From Paralithodes platypus (taxonomy: Eukaryota > Arthropoda > Malacostraca > Decapoda > Lithodidae): DNA of 64,000 nucleotides. The notes under the pieces were generated by a model. It was not told where the DNA came from. It worked only from the letters and a program-made list of their open reading frames with translations, and did no database searches. The stretch is taken from the NCBI GenBank assembly GCA_032716605.1, contig CM064495.1:47655940-47719939 (forward strand), in the 5' to 3' direction. A program made the translations under genes and the position numbers. This document shows positions 47,667 to 58,640 of the stretch, one piece after another. The number at the start of each line of letters is the position of its first letter. The stretch's first letter is position 1.

Positions 47667-47668
<2 letters not shown>
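46976..47668 (-). pseudogene. CR1/L2-like LINE, 3' part, copy 2, interrupted by a TTAA element
   Basis: Minus-strand ORF 47342-47091 carries ILNGFDNVDHSKMFSLNM, TTRNHGWKLELKSFST, ICSTWNKLPSKVVNS and VEQFKKRVDSIL, nearly the same as copy 1 at 12793-13095. The first residues of that frame (MSERV) belong to the inserted element. Upstream coding (RRLRG and LNLF region) continues at 47561-47668 before a (GA)n replaces it. The 3' end meets GGGAGAGGGAGTTACAATGA. RT core absent. Confidence 0.87.
47326..47560. mobile_element. TTAA-flanked insertion inside LINE copy 2
   Basis: TTAACTCTCTCCGACATATG to ATGAGCGTGAAAGGGTTAA; inner inverted words CATATGACGCG and TGCGTCATATG. The uninterrupted LINE copy has a single TTAA at 13028-13031 at exactly this point. 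235 bp including both TTAA. Not closely alike to C, D or H, so a singleton family here. Confidence 0.93.
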
Positions 47669-47750
<82 letters not shown>

Positions 47751-47773
47751 GATAGAGATAGAGAGAGAGAGAG
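47669..47773. repeat. (GA)n with GATAGA units
   Basis: About 70 bp GA, then five AGATAG units, then GA. Confidence 0.95.
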
Positions 47774-47871
47774 AGCATATCCTAACTTATTGTTTCTGAT
47801 TTAGTATGGCCTTCGATGGGTTGCATCGAAGAATGCCATACTAATTAAAAAACAACAAGTTGGGATATGCT
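47774..47871. other. 98-nt near-perfect hairpin (pre-miRNA-like or mini fold-back)
   Basis: The left arm begins AGCATATCCTAACTTATTG and ends CCTTCGATG. A loop of about 5 nt (GGTTG) is followed by CATCGAAGAATGCCATACTA and an end of AGTTGGGATATGCT. The arms pair over roughly 45 nt with only a few mismatches or G:T pairs. No other copy in the window was noticed. Either a tiny fold-back element or a hairpin RNA source. Confidence 0.7.
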
Positions 47872-47906
47872 ATCCTGAGTTGTGTAACTTTCCTCTAGGT
47901 CTCGTA

Positions 47907-48097
47907 CAGTCAGCCAAATAAGTGATTTCTCGGCACCAAGTATACAGTATGTTGATCAATAATTGGTATCAGCAATATCTACAACTATATATATATACAG
48001 TATATATGTTTCGATTGGAGCGTAAAAACATGTTTCTACACCTACCAACCCTATTCAAAATCTGACAGACATTAATACATCACAGAGCGATTTTGAC
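47907..48097 (+). mobile_element. TA-flanked mariner/Tc1-like MITE (family E), right end missing
   Basis: CAGTCAGCCAAATAAGTG after TA 47905-47906; TTGATCAATAATTGGTATCA, CTACCAACCCTATTCAAAAT. It ends abruptly where the B element begins. Confidence 0.78.
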
Positions 48098-48431
48098 TTA
48101 AGATATTTTTTTTCCCGGACCCCCATCTCCCTCATATTTAGTCCCATTGCTTTTGAGGTTTTAAGACGTTCGCCCCATTTGTTCGGCGATTTAAAGAACT
48201 TTCGCCACATTTCTGTCAATGTTAAGACCTTTCGTGCCATTTAGGTGTCGATTTTTTCCTGGCGAACGATCGCGAGCCTGTAATTTAAGATGAACTGGCC
48301 TTCGGCCGGAACATTATTCTACCGAAAAATTTACAAATTTATCTTGAAAGGGGGTCTATTTATTTTTTATTTTTTTTTATTTTTTTTAGCTTGATGGAGG
48401 TCTAGGTAACGAACTAAAAACCTCCCCTTAA
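48098..48431 (+). mobile_element. TTAA fold-back element, family B
   Basis: TTAAGATATTTTTTTTCCCG to AACCTCCCCTTAA, 334 bp. The TCTAGG region is replaced by a T-rich ATTTTTTATT stretch at 48360-48387. Confidence 0.88.
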
Positions 48432-48548
48432 TGCAGCACCTATCAGAACGTGCCATATACCCTTTTATGGGCTTAAGGACACAGGGAAATTATATGGAGT
48501 GATTAGAACAAAATCCAAGCTAAATTTACAAGGAGCTTCCTTCATCGT

Positions 48549-49023
48549 TTAACCCTTTCAAGATTCAATACAGATGTTAAAATAACTTTGAAATGTTGAC
48601 AGAATGAATATAAGCACCATATGAGGAAGAGCACTTCAACGATTCGCAGATAGCTTCTGCAGGTTACTAAGAAGAAGTTATCTTTGTCAATAAAGTGCTC
48701 CTCCTCATTTGGTGTTCATATGCGTCCAATACGCATTTATTTTCTGTTTTTTTGCGGTTATTAGACGATTTTATTCAGATTAAGAAGGGTATATGTCAGT
48801 CAGAGGGTTAAATGAGATAGTCTTTACCCTAATAATTCCCACAGATCCTTCTTAAACTATAAAATCGTCTAATGAGCTATCTATTCTATTCTATATACTC
48901 AGGCCCAATCCCAACTTTTCCTGTTTTGTTTTCTTTTTTCCTTCTTTTCCTGTTTGTTTTTCTTTTTTGGGGGGAGTGGTCAGAAAAAACTGTCAAAATG
49001 TGTCACAATCTTCAAAGGGTTAA
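48549..49023. mobile_element. TTAA fold-back element, family D, with two internal insertions
   Basis: Ends TTAACCCTTTCAAGATTCAA and CACAATCTTCAAAGGGTTAA. At 475 bp it is more than twice the family length. Extra block 1 (about 48574-48722) is itself a fold-back (CATATGAGGAAGAGCACTT against AAGTGCTCCTCCTCATTTGG). Extra block 2 (about 48880-48985) is T/C-rich. Confidence 0.8.
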
Positions 49024-49545
49024 GATCGTTAGGAAACTGACAATAAGGACCGGTGTAGCTCTTGGTCTCTTTACGTGGAAAGATGTAAAATGCGAGGTCA
49101 ACTCAATGATATATTTATAATTATAATTATTTGTAACATTGTGGATTGTAATAAGAAGCTTAACATCTAAATAAATATAACACGCAGATGGTGGGGGAGA
49201 CACTCGTTACAGGGAGCCTGCCATTTATTTCCTTCATGCACATTAACAAAATAATAATAAAATAAGCAGAAACATAAACAGGAAAAAATAAATAAACAAA
49301 ACGTTAGTATATGAGGACATGTAAGTTCTTATATAATTATACAACATATTCTACCTGGAACAAACTTCCCTCCGAAGACACAAAGCGGTTTTCAGTATAG
49401 CATTAAGCACAACAAAGGTTTCGTAGAATATTATACGTCATTCTTACACCAAGAGCATATCCCTTAAGTAAATGGATCACAATTATACTTACTATTCTTT
49501 ATACAAAAATATTCTCTCTCTCTCTCTCTCTCTTCCACTTAGTGG
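49024..49545. other. Unassigned AT-rich sequence
   Basis: GGGGGAGACACTCGTTACAGGGAGCCTGCC at 49193-49220 resembles part of the inverted-duplication arms (26900-26930), so a short shared repeat is present. (CT)n at 49513-49532. No gene. Confidence 0.5.
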
Positions 49546-49650
49546 CAAATTTTGTTTGAATTAAGTCCGTACTGCCTAGTAGGGGCCGACAGGTCTGTGC
49601 AGTCTGTGTATCTATGTAACTCTATATAACTCTCTCTTTCTCTCACACCT
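49546..49650 (+). mobile_element. LINE 3' terminal fragment with CT-rich tail
   Basis: GAATTAAGTCCGTACTGCCT, AGGTCTGTGCAGTCTGTGTA, TCTATGTAACTCTATATAAC, TCTCTCTTTCTCTC. Same tail as 54945-55045 and the complement of 19690-19830. Confidence 0.7.
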
Positions 49651-49889
49651 CCTTCACGTTCCAAACACTTGCCCGATATTTTTGTGAGTGTATTATAGGT
49701 TCCCATAACACGCCTTAAGATGAGGCGTGTGGAGGCTGAGGTGGTGTGTTCAGGTGGTGGGAGGAGAGCTTCATAAACAGAATACCCCACCACTTTCACA
49801 CCTAGACGCCATGTTGTTTCCTTTCGTGGTGTATCAAACCAAACTTTGAAAGAAAATAGTATGGACTACAGTTTTGTTTACAATAACAG

Positions 49890-49999
49890 GCGATGCTGGT
49901 TGGGAGGAGGGGCGTCGACTGACTGGGGACAGAGGTGCATGGGGGCGTTTAGTTCGTGGCCAACCCTTCGGGGATCACATAGAAGAGGCAATAGATAGA
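49890..49999 (+). mobile_element. Dispersed repeat, family I, with (TAGA)n end
   Basis: GGTTGGGAGGAGGGGCGTCG, GACTGACTGGGGACAGAGGT, CCCTTCGGGGATCACAT, then AATAGATAGATA. Partner of 31221-31339. Confidence 0.78.
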
Positions 50000-50346
50000 T
50001 ACCAAGTCATTACATCAACCGTTTATCAGAATGCTTAGACTCCTCATACTTTTACACTCATACAAAGCGGACATACAGAATAGTGGATGTGGTAGTACGT
50101 CCTAGAGTGATTCATGCTCTCACCCAGTCGGGGACACCTCAACGACGTATACAGACTAATAACACACATAGCAAAGCCACTCCAACAGCTTTCTGTCTCT
50201 CCAACACCCCTTCTCCCCTCTCTACACTCTTCAGAAAATATGAAAGTACAAAGTAGCTATGAGGTGCCGTCAATACCTTCACTTGACCTGACCTCTCAAT
50301 ATTATATGTATCCTTCTGCTATAACTACATTAAGCGCTTGACTTAA
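50000..50346. other. Unassigned sequence
   Basis: The 75-codon plus-strand frame at 50114-50341 is not low-complexity but has no recognisable motif. Confidence 0.35.
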
Positions 50347-50561
50347 TTAACCCATGCAGTACCAGGGACGTCCTTTTCATCATATTCTGGCAACCATTAG
50401 ACGATTTTATTCAGCTAAGGAAGGACCTCTAGCAATAATAAGGCTTCAAACTATCTCAACCTACCCTTTTAACTACCACAGATCCTTCCTAATCTGCGTC
50501 ATATCGTCTAAATATAGCTAGACTAATATATAACACACGTCGCTGGTACTCAAAGGGATAA
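50347..50561. mobile_element. TTAA fold-back element, family C
   Basis: TTAACCCATGCAGTACCAGG to GCTGGTACTCAAAGGGATAA, 215 bp (last TTAA changed to ATAA). Confidence 0.9.
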
Positions 50562-50777
50562 ATAGACTGGGAATCAAAATGGCGCTGAATAACCCGACTC
50601 TACGATATTACTCTGTTCATAAAGGCACTCTAGTAGGGTGGGAGTGATGCCTTGCTTATGCTGTATAATCAAGAACTCGGTATCTCCACATCGCAAGACC
50701 TCGAGTGGATAGGAGTGGAGGGAAGTGCGTGGCTGAGTGCGCATCTAAGAGTCATTATGTTTCGCATCGGCATAACT

Positions 50778-51158
50778 TAAGGGGACACTGACTGTTTTTT
50801 TGGCCTATACATTCATTTATTCATAAATTCTTAGTTTCCTCGCTAGACATCCCTCAAACTTAGAAAAACCTCCCCTAGACCCCCCCCCCCCCCTCAAGAT
50901 AAATGTGTACATTTTTCGGTAGAAAAATTTCCCGGCCGAAGGCCGGTTCCTCTTACAATTACAGGCTTGCTATCGCTCGCCAGGAAAAAATGGACACCTA
51001 AATGGCTGATAGGTCTTAGAATTTATAACGAAAGGGGACGAAAGGTCTTAAAATCGCCAAACAAATGGGCCGAACGTCTAAAAATCTAAAAAATAATGGG
51101 ACTAAACACGAGGAAGAAGGGGGGGGGGGGTTCAGAAAAACGGTCTGCCTCCCTTTAA
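50778..51158 (-). mobile_element. TTAA fold-back element, family B2
   Basis: TTAAGGGGACACTGACTG to CGGTCTGCCTCCCTTTAA, 381 bp. CCCGGCCGAAGGCCGG hairpin intact; C-run at 50880-50892 and G-run at 51119-51130. Confidence 0.9.
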
Positions 51159-51314
51159 TTCAATAGTGCTTGCTTGGGGGTTTTCCGACGGCACTCTCTC
51201 TCTCTCGCTTTCGGTTATGGATTTATGTATTTTTTGCCGTTTGTTTTGCATTTAATGAGATGACCCTTACGCGGCACCTCGAGTTTGCTCTATAGTAACT
51301 TGATAGTAACAAAG

Positions 51315-51523
51315 ATCGGCCAAACTCTTTCCACAAACTTACAATCTACAACAGTTTAAATCCAGTTGTTACAAACATTTTATGAATGTTTAAATCCAGT
51401 TGTTACAAATGGAGTTGTTATGAATGGAGGACGCCTTTAGGCACATGGACCTTTTTGTTTTATCTGTGTTTTTCCTTCCTCCGTTCATTGTCTCTTAAAA
51501 AAAAAAAAAAATCGGCTAACTCG
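51315..51523 (+). mobile_element. 5'-truncated copy of the jockey-like LINE with poly(A) and target duplication
   Basis: Between about 51328 and 51511 the sequence matches the last about 135 bp of the 59.4-62.4 kb element (CCACAAACTTACAATC, TTTAAATCCAGTTGTTACAA, GGCACATGGACCTTTTTGTT, TTCCTCCGTTCATTGTCTCT, then 15 A). TTTAAATCCAGTTGTTACAA is duplicated internally. Flanks ATCGGCCAAACTC (51315) and ATCGGCTAACTCG (51512) look like a target-site duplication of about 13 bp. Confidence 0.88.
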
Positions 51524-51883
51524 CGTTTTTTTCTTTTTCTCTCCCTCTCTCTTTGGCTTGAATCCATTCGGCCCCATTCAGTCTACTTTTTAAGACGTTT
51601 ACCCCCATCCAGGTGTCAATATATTCCTGGTGAGCGGTAGTGAGCCAGCATATATTTATTTTTGTTTTGACAGCAAGCTAAATTTGTAAATTTGTCGATA
51701 GCAAAATGTCTCCGGCGAAGCCGGATTTCTCCATACAATGCTGGCTCGCTGTCGCTCACCAGGAAGAAATCGACACCTGGATGTGGATACACATCTTAAA
51801 ACAGTTGGCTGCATGGGGCCGAGTGGACACAAGCCAGGGAAAGAGAGAAAAGGAGAGAAAGATACAATAAAAGCCGGTGACAA
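51524..51883 (-). mobile_element. TTAA fold-back element, family A, left terminus lost
   Basis: Starts within the polypyrimidine head, directly after the LINE duplication; includes GGCTTGAATCCATTCGGCCC, CTCCGGCGAAGCCGGA. Ends AAAGCCGGTGACAAGC without TTAA. Confidence 0.83.
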
Positions 51884-52324
51884 GCTCTCAGTATTACCGA
51901 CACAGGTTGTATTATAATGTTGTCTTTGGATCTATAGTCTACATAGTTAAATACAAAATATCACCTCCCGTTGTTTGCTAATTAAGACACATACAATAAC
52001 ACATGGATAAATAAATATAATAACTAAATACGCAAATTAATAAATACATATATTAAAACATCAATAAATAAATAGGTGTCAGTAGCCAACCCTTACTCCC
52101 ACAAGGGGTAGGGAGGATCAGCAAGAGACATGAGAAAGGAAAAGGAGGTGACAGGAGAAGAACGCATATAACAGTTCGCCCACAAAAAGTAAGCACACAA
52201 GCATTCAGAAGCACCGATCACTCATCAGCCCCCGAAATCAATGGCTTCACCTCAGATGTTAAACTGCTAGCCGTTCTGTTTTACTACAGGGTCTCTGGGT
52301 TAGCTCTATTGGTCGCACTCTTAA
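51884..52324. other. Unassigned AT-rich sequence
   Basis: No gene; an AATAAATA-rich stretch at 52005-52070. Confidence 0.4.
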
Positions 52325-52521
52325 GCCGGAGCTTTTTTAGTCAATATTCAGTAATCAGCATTTTTCTGGCAACATGTCTGGAATATTTTGCCCTGGTATC
52401 GGAAACTAGACTGTTGATAGATGAATTTATGTGACCAAAATATTCTAAACGTTGACTTTGTAAGCTGCCAGACCAGTGTTGAGTATAAATGTTGAGGGAA
52501 AATGCGCTCGTGTGATACCGC
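52325..52521. mobile_element. TIR element, family K, left end eroded
   Basis: Right end GCGCTCGTGTGATACCG and interior GCTGCCAGACCAGTGTTGAG, TCGGAAACTAG match 34353-34536. The left end is reduced to CCGGAGCTTTTTT. Confidence 0.72.
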
Positions 52522-52575
52522 CTTTATCCAAGCTAAACACACCGGGTGAAGATTAGAGTAAGTATATTACCCATA

Positions 52576-52889
52576 TTAGGGGGAGATGGGGCGTTTTTCT
52601 GGCACCTCTTCTCCCTCATGTTTAGGACCATTAGTTTGACGATTTTAACAGCTTTCATTCAAGGTCAATTTTAAGACCTTTCGTGCCATTTAGGTGTCGA
52701 TTTTATCATGGCGAGCGATAGCAAGCCTGTAATTTTAAGAGGGACCGACCTACGGCACCGAAAAATGTACAGATTCATCATGAAGGGGGGTCTAGGGGTG
52801 TGTTTTTTAAGCTTGATGGAGGTCTAGCGAGGAAACTATAATAAATGAAGATATACATTAATAGAAAAGAAACAAACAAAATAGCCACT
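52576..52889 (+). mobile_element. TTAA fold-back element, family B, degraded
   Basis: TTAGGGGGAGATGGGGCG at the left; ends CAAAATAGCCACTAG. Central hairpin decayed (GACCGACCTACGGCACCG). Head-to-tail with the next copy. Confidence 0.78.
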
Positions 52890-52890
52890 A

Positions 52891-53161
52891 GCTTTAGATA
52901 TTTTAAGACGTTTGCCTCATTAGTTTGAAAATCTTAAGAACTTTCGCTCCATTTATGTGGATTTTAAGACCTTTCGTGCCACTTAGGTGTCGATTTTTTC
53001 CTGGCGAGCGATAGCGAGCCTGTAATTTAAGAAGAACCGGCCTTCGGCCGGGAAATTTTTCTACCGAAAAAATATACACATTTATCTTGAAAGGGGGTCT
53101 AGGGGGTGTAACTTTAAGCTTGATGGAGGTCTAGGGGACAAACTCAAAACCTCCCCTTTAC
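52891..53161 (+). mobile_element. TTAA fold-back element, family B, left end truncated
   Basis: Starts inside the arm (TTTTAAGACGTTTGCCTCAT); core CCGGCCTTCGGCCGG intact; right end AACCTCCCCTTTA. Confidence 0.82.
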
Positions 53162-53265
53162 ACAAATGGCAGCTTATTATTCCGTCGCCAAACAATACAG
53201 TGTGAGGATTTTTGGGATGCTTCTATCGCTTCTCTCCGTCACTTAGCTAAATACAGGAAGCAATG

Positions 53266-53634
53266 TTAAAGTGGGTGACCTGCTTTTTGTCACTCCTTTT
53301 CTCTGGCTTGTATTCATTCAGCCCCAATTAGCCTACTGTTTTAAGATGTTTATCCCGATTCAGGCGTCGATTTGTTACTGGCGAGCGATAGCGAGCCAAC
53401 ATCGTATGGAGAAATCCGGCTTCGCCGGAGAAATTTTTCTATCGAAAAATGTACAAATCTAGCCTGCTGTCAAATTTCTTTTAACAAATATGCTGGCTCG
53501 CTACCGCTCGCCAGGAAAAAATCGACACCTGGTTGGGGATAAACGTCTTAAAACAGTAGGGTGAATGGGGCCGAATGGATACAAGCCAGAGAAAGAGAGA
53601 AGAGTAGACAACAAAAGCAGGTCACCCCCCTTAA
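53266..53634 (+). mobile_element. TTAA fold-back element, family A
   Basis: TTAAAGTGGGTGACCTGC to GCAGGTCACCCCCCTTAA, 369 bp; both central hairpins intact. Confidence 0.92.
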
Positions 53635-53670
53635 AGTAGCTCTTCTCTGGACTGGGTAATATGTTAGTTA

Positions 53671-54215
53671 TTAACCCCTTCACCACCATGACGTAATTGC
53701 CATCATAGTCTGGTTACCATTAGACGATTTTCTTTAGTTTGTAATCTACCTCTTCGACTCAAATGGGTTAAGGAGAGGTTTTTAGTGCGTTTCCTAGACT
53801 TCCATCAAGCTTGAAATTACACCCCCTTGACCCCCTTTCAAGATAAATTTGTACATTCTTCGATAGAAAAATGTCCCGGGCGAAGGCCGGTTCCTCTTAA
53901 ATTATAGGCTCGCTGTCGCTCGCCAGGAAAAAATTGACACCTAAATCGCACAAAAGGTCTTAACAGTGACATCAATGGGGCGAAAGTTCTAAAACTCGCC
54001 AAACTAATGGGGCGAACGTCTAAAAATCTCAAAAGCAATGGGGCTAAACATGAGGGAGAAAGCGGTAAAGAAAAAAATCCATCAAGTGGAAATCTCCCCT
54101 TAATATGAGCTCAATAAACCCTCTTAGTAACATAGGTCCTTTTTAAACCGCATAAAATCATCTAATTGTAGCCAGAATCATAGGTAAAAAGGCGTCATGG
54201 TACTGAAGGGGTTAA
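53671..54215. mobile_element. TTAA fold-back element, family H, split by a B element
   Basis: Left part TTAACCCCTTCACCACCATG to AAATGGGTTAA (53771). Right part TTAATATGAGCTC to TGGTACTGAAGGGGTTAA. Without the insertion it is about 213 bp, the family length. Confidence 0.9.
53768..54103 (-). mobile_element. TTAA fold-back element, family B, nested in H
   Basis: TTAAGGAGAGGTTTTTAG to AATCTCCCCTTAA, 336 bp, with TTAA at both junctions inside the H element. Confidence 0.92.
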
Positions 54216-54387
54216 GATGAACATTGAAGTTGGAACAGTCACTTCTGATTATTACATCGATAAGTAAAAATCTATCTTTTATATATTTGATTCAGATGGG
54301 TTTCTATTTGCATGAAGTTCCTGATTACATAGCATATAATTATCATACCACTATAAGTACAGGTGAGGTATACATAATTCATACGTA

Positions 54388-54599
54388 CAGTCGCGCTAAT
54401 AAGTGATGTCTCGGCACCAAGTATGTTTTGATCAATAATTGGTATCATCAATGTCTAAAACTTGATGTATTCGTTTTGAGTGAGATATGCGAACATGTTC
54501 CTACACATACCCACCCTATTGAACATCTGACAGACATTAATACAACACAGAGAAAGCCAAACGTAATGACAGCTGGGACATGACTTATTAGCGCGACCG
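54388..54599 (+). mobile_element. TA-flanked mariner/Tc1-like MITE (family E), complete
   Basis: CAGTCGCGCTAATAAGTG to ACTTATTAGCGCGACCG, flanked by TA at 54386-54387 and 54600-54601; 212 bp. The TIRs match over about 18 bp with one mismatch near the tip. Non-autonomous; best copy of four. Confidence 0.9.
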
Positions 54600-54601
54600 T
54601 A

Positions 54602-54944
54602 CGTGCAATGATAGAGTGAATAATACATTGACAAAATTATATATTCAAGTTAATAATGATTTAAAGCTAGCACATACTGCACTACATAAAAGCAATATAG
54701 AACTCGTAATTATGCAAGCAGAAAAAACACGAACATTGCAATTGCACAGAGGATGAATTGTGAAATAGTTCTTACATAAATTATTAACTAAATATCGCAC
54801 ACTTAATTTATAACACAAGCTCACATTTGCATCCATGTTGCGATAAACAAGCACACTTATAATGGCATTGGCACATACACATCTCTCTCTCTCTTCTTTG
54901 TTATCCTTTCCTTCCACTGTACCTTACTCTCGGGTTAGCTATCT
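54602..54944. other. Unassigned AT-rich sequence
   Basis: The 90-codon minus-strand frame at 54645-54917 has no recognisable motif. Confidence 0.35.
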
Positions 54945-55009
54945 CTACTAGAATTAAGTCCTGACCACCTCGCTGGGATCGTAAGGTCTGTGTGGTCAGT
55001 GTATCTATG

Positions 55010-55044
<35 letters not shown>

Positions 55045-55045
55045 T
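54945..55045 (+). mobile_element. LINE 3' terminal fragment with (CT)n tail
   Basis: GAATTAAGTCCTGACCACCT, GGGATCGTAAGGTCTGTGTG, GTGTATCTATGTAAATCTCT, then (CT)n to 55040. Confidence 0.72.
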
Positions 55046-55211
55046 GTAACTCCAAATTGTGTTTCTTCTTTAAAAGTGAGGAAAAATGTTTTCTCAACAT
55101 CTCGTAACGTGTGTTGAGTAGTTGGTTCAATTTGCACAGAAAAAGAAAACATAATGCTCTAGATGAGAGACGCATAATCATTGTTGAACGGGAATTAACA
55201 AATGTATCTGT

Positions 55212-55574
55212 TTAAGGGGGCCGGTTTTCTGAACCATTTTCTCCCTCATGTTTAGCCCCATTAGTTTTCAGATGTTAAGATGTTTGCCCCATTAGTTAGT
55301 CGATTTTAAGACCTTTCGCCCCATTTCGTCCTCAATATTTAGACCTTTCGTGCTATTTAGGTGTAAAAAAAATCCCTGGCAAACGATAGTGAGCCTGTAA
55401 TGTTGGAAGAACCGGCCTTTGGCCGGTACATTTTTCTACCGAAAAATTTACAAATTTATCTAGAAGGGGGATTTAATGGATTTTTTTTTTTAATTTGACG
55501 GAGGTCTAGGGAGGAAACTAGAAAATAATGAATACATGCAAATATCGCTCAAAAAGTGAACCATCCCCCCTTAA
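55212..55574 (+). mobile_element. TTAA fold-back element, family B
   Basis: TTAAGGGGGCCGGTTTTC to CATCCCCCCTTAA, 363 bp; hairpin ACCGGCC-TTT-GGCCGGT kept with a changed loop. Confidence 0.9.
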
Positions 55575-55645
55575 GGGGTGACGAAAACGTGCACAAATGT
55601 GTACACTCTTCCTCGATTTAGCAACTCCCATTTACACACACTTGT

Positions 55646-55843
55646 CACGAGCCATGGTATAGTCAGTAGAGAGTCGGCTGGTGATGAAAGGGTCGGCAGA
55701 TCGAGCCCGTACTATCAAAATGTTATTAGTAGATGTCAAGCCCAGGCAACTTGACCTAGCGATTCGTGACAAACGCCTAATGGTCATGGTCACCCCTTCT
55801 CGGGAATTACGGCGGTAAAAAAAAAAAAAAAAAAAAAAAAAAA
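55646..55843 (+). mobile_element. tRNA-derived SINE-like element (family Q) with poly(A)
   Basis: Box A-like GGTATAGTCAGTAGAG and box B-like CAGATCGAGCCCGTAC lie in a tRNA-like head. About 100 bp of body ends in 27 A at 55817-55843. The minisatellite starts 15 bp later. Single copy in the window, so the family assignment rests on the boxes and tail. Confidence 0.65.
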
Positions 55844-55857
55844 TCACTCGCAAATAC

Positions 55858-58334
55858 ACATGCTGACAGACATGAACATATACATACAGCAAGCACATGC
55901 ACATACACCATATATACAACAAGCACATGCACATACACCATATATATACATACAAAAAGCACATACACCATATATACAACAAGCACATGCACATACACCA
56001 TATATATATACATACAACAAGCACATGCACATACACCATATATACAACAAGCACATGCACATACACCATATATATATATATACAACAAGCACATGCACAT
56101 ACACCATATATACAACAAGCACATGCACATACCCCATATATACAACAAGCACATGCACATACACCATATATATATATATACAAGCACATGCACATACACC
56201 ATATATACAACAAGCACATGCACATACAGCATATATACAACAAGCACATGCACATACACCATATATACAACAAGCACATGCACATACACCATATATATAC
56301 ATACAACAAGCACATGCACATACACAATATATACAACAAGCACATGCACATACACCATATATACAACAAGCACAAGCACATACACCATATATACAAGCAC
56401 ATGCACATACACCATATATACAACAAGCACATGCACATACACCATATATACAACAAGCACATGCACATACACTATATATATATACAACAAGCACATGCAC
56501 ATACACCATATATACAACAAGCACATGCACATACACCATATATACAACAAGCACATGCACATACACCATATATACAACAAGCATATGCAAATACACCATA
56601 TATACAACAAGCACATGCACATACACCATATATACAACAAGCACATGCACATACACAATATATACTACAAGCACATGCACATACACCATGTATACAACAA
56701 GCACATGCACATACACCATATATACAACAAGCATATGCAAATACACCATATATACAACAAGCACATGCACATACACCATATATACAACAAGCACATGCAC
56801 ATACACCATATATACAACAAGCACATGCACATACACCATATATATATATATACAACAAGCACATGCACACACAATATATACAACAAGCACATGCACATAC
56901 ACCATATATACAACAAGCATATGCACATACACCATATATACAACAAGCACATGCACATACACCATATATACAACAAACACATGCACATACACCATATATA
57001 CAACAAGCACATGCACATACACCATATATACAACAAGCACATGCACATACACCATATATATATATATACAACAAGCACATGCACATACACCATATATATA
57101 CATACAACAAGCACATGCACATACACCATATATATACATACAACAAGCACATGCACATACACCATATATACAACAAGCACATGCACATACACCATATATA
57201 TATATATATATATACAACAAGCACATGCACATACACCATATATATACATACAACAAGCACATGCACATACACCATATATACAACAAGCACATGCACATAC
57301 ACCATATATATACATACAACAAGCACATGCACATACACCATATATACAACAAGCACATGCACATACACCATATATATATATACAACAAGCACATGCACAT
57401 ACACCATATATATACATACAACAAGCACATGCACATACACCATATATATATACAACAAGCACAAGCACCTACACCATATATATACATACAACAAGCACAT
57501 GCACATACACCATATATACAACAAGCACATGCACATACACCATATATACAACAAGCACATGCACATACACCATATATGTACATACAACAAGCACATGCAC
57601 ATACACCATATATACAACAAGCACATGCACATACACCATATATATATATATACAACAAGCACATGCACATACACCATATATATACATACAACAAGAACAT
57701 GCACATACACCATATATATATATATACAACAAGCACAAGCACATACACCATATATATACATACAAGGAGCACATGCACATACACCATATATACAACAAGC
57801 ACATGCACATACACCATATATATACATACAAGCACATGCACATACACCATATATACAACAAGCACATGCACATACACCATATATACAACAAGCACATGCA
57901 CATACACCATATAAACAGGCACATGCACATACACCATATATACAACAAGCACATGCACATACACCATATATATATATACATACAACAAGCACATGCACAT
58001 ACACCATATATATACATACAACAAGCACATGCACATACACCATATATATATATACAACAAGCACAAGCACATACACCATATATATACAAACAACAAACAC
58101 ATGCACATACACCATATATACAACAAGCATATACACCATATATACAATAAGCACATGCACATACACCATATATATATATACAACAAGCACATGCACATAC
58201 ACCATATATATATATATACAACAAGCACATGCACATGCACCATATATATATATATACAAGCACATGCACATACACCATATATACAACAAGCACATGCACA
58301 TACACCATATATACAACAAGCACATGCACATACA

Positions 58335-58367
<33 letters not shown>

Positions 58368-58603
58368 ACAAGCACATGCACATACACCATATATACAACA
58401 AGCACATGCACATACACCATATATACAACAAGCACATGCACATACACCATATATATATATATATACAACAAGCACATGCACATACACCATATATACAACA
58501 AGCACATGCACATACACCATATATACAACAAGCACATGCACATACACCATATATACAAGCACATGCACATACACCATATATACAACAAGCACATGCACAT
58601 ACA

Positions 58604-58640
<37 letters not shown>

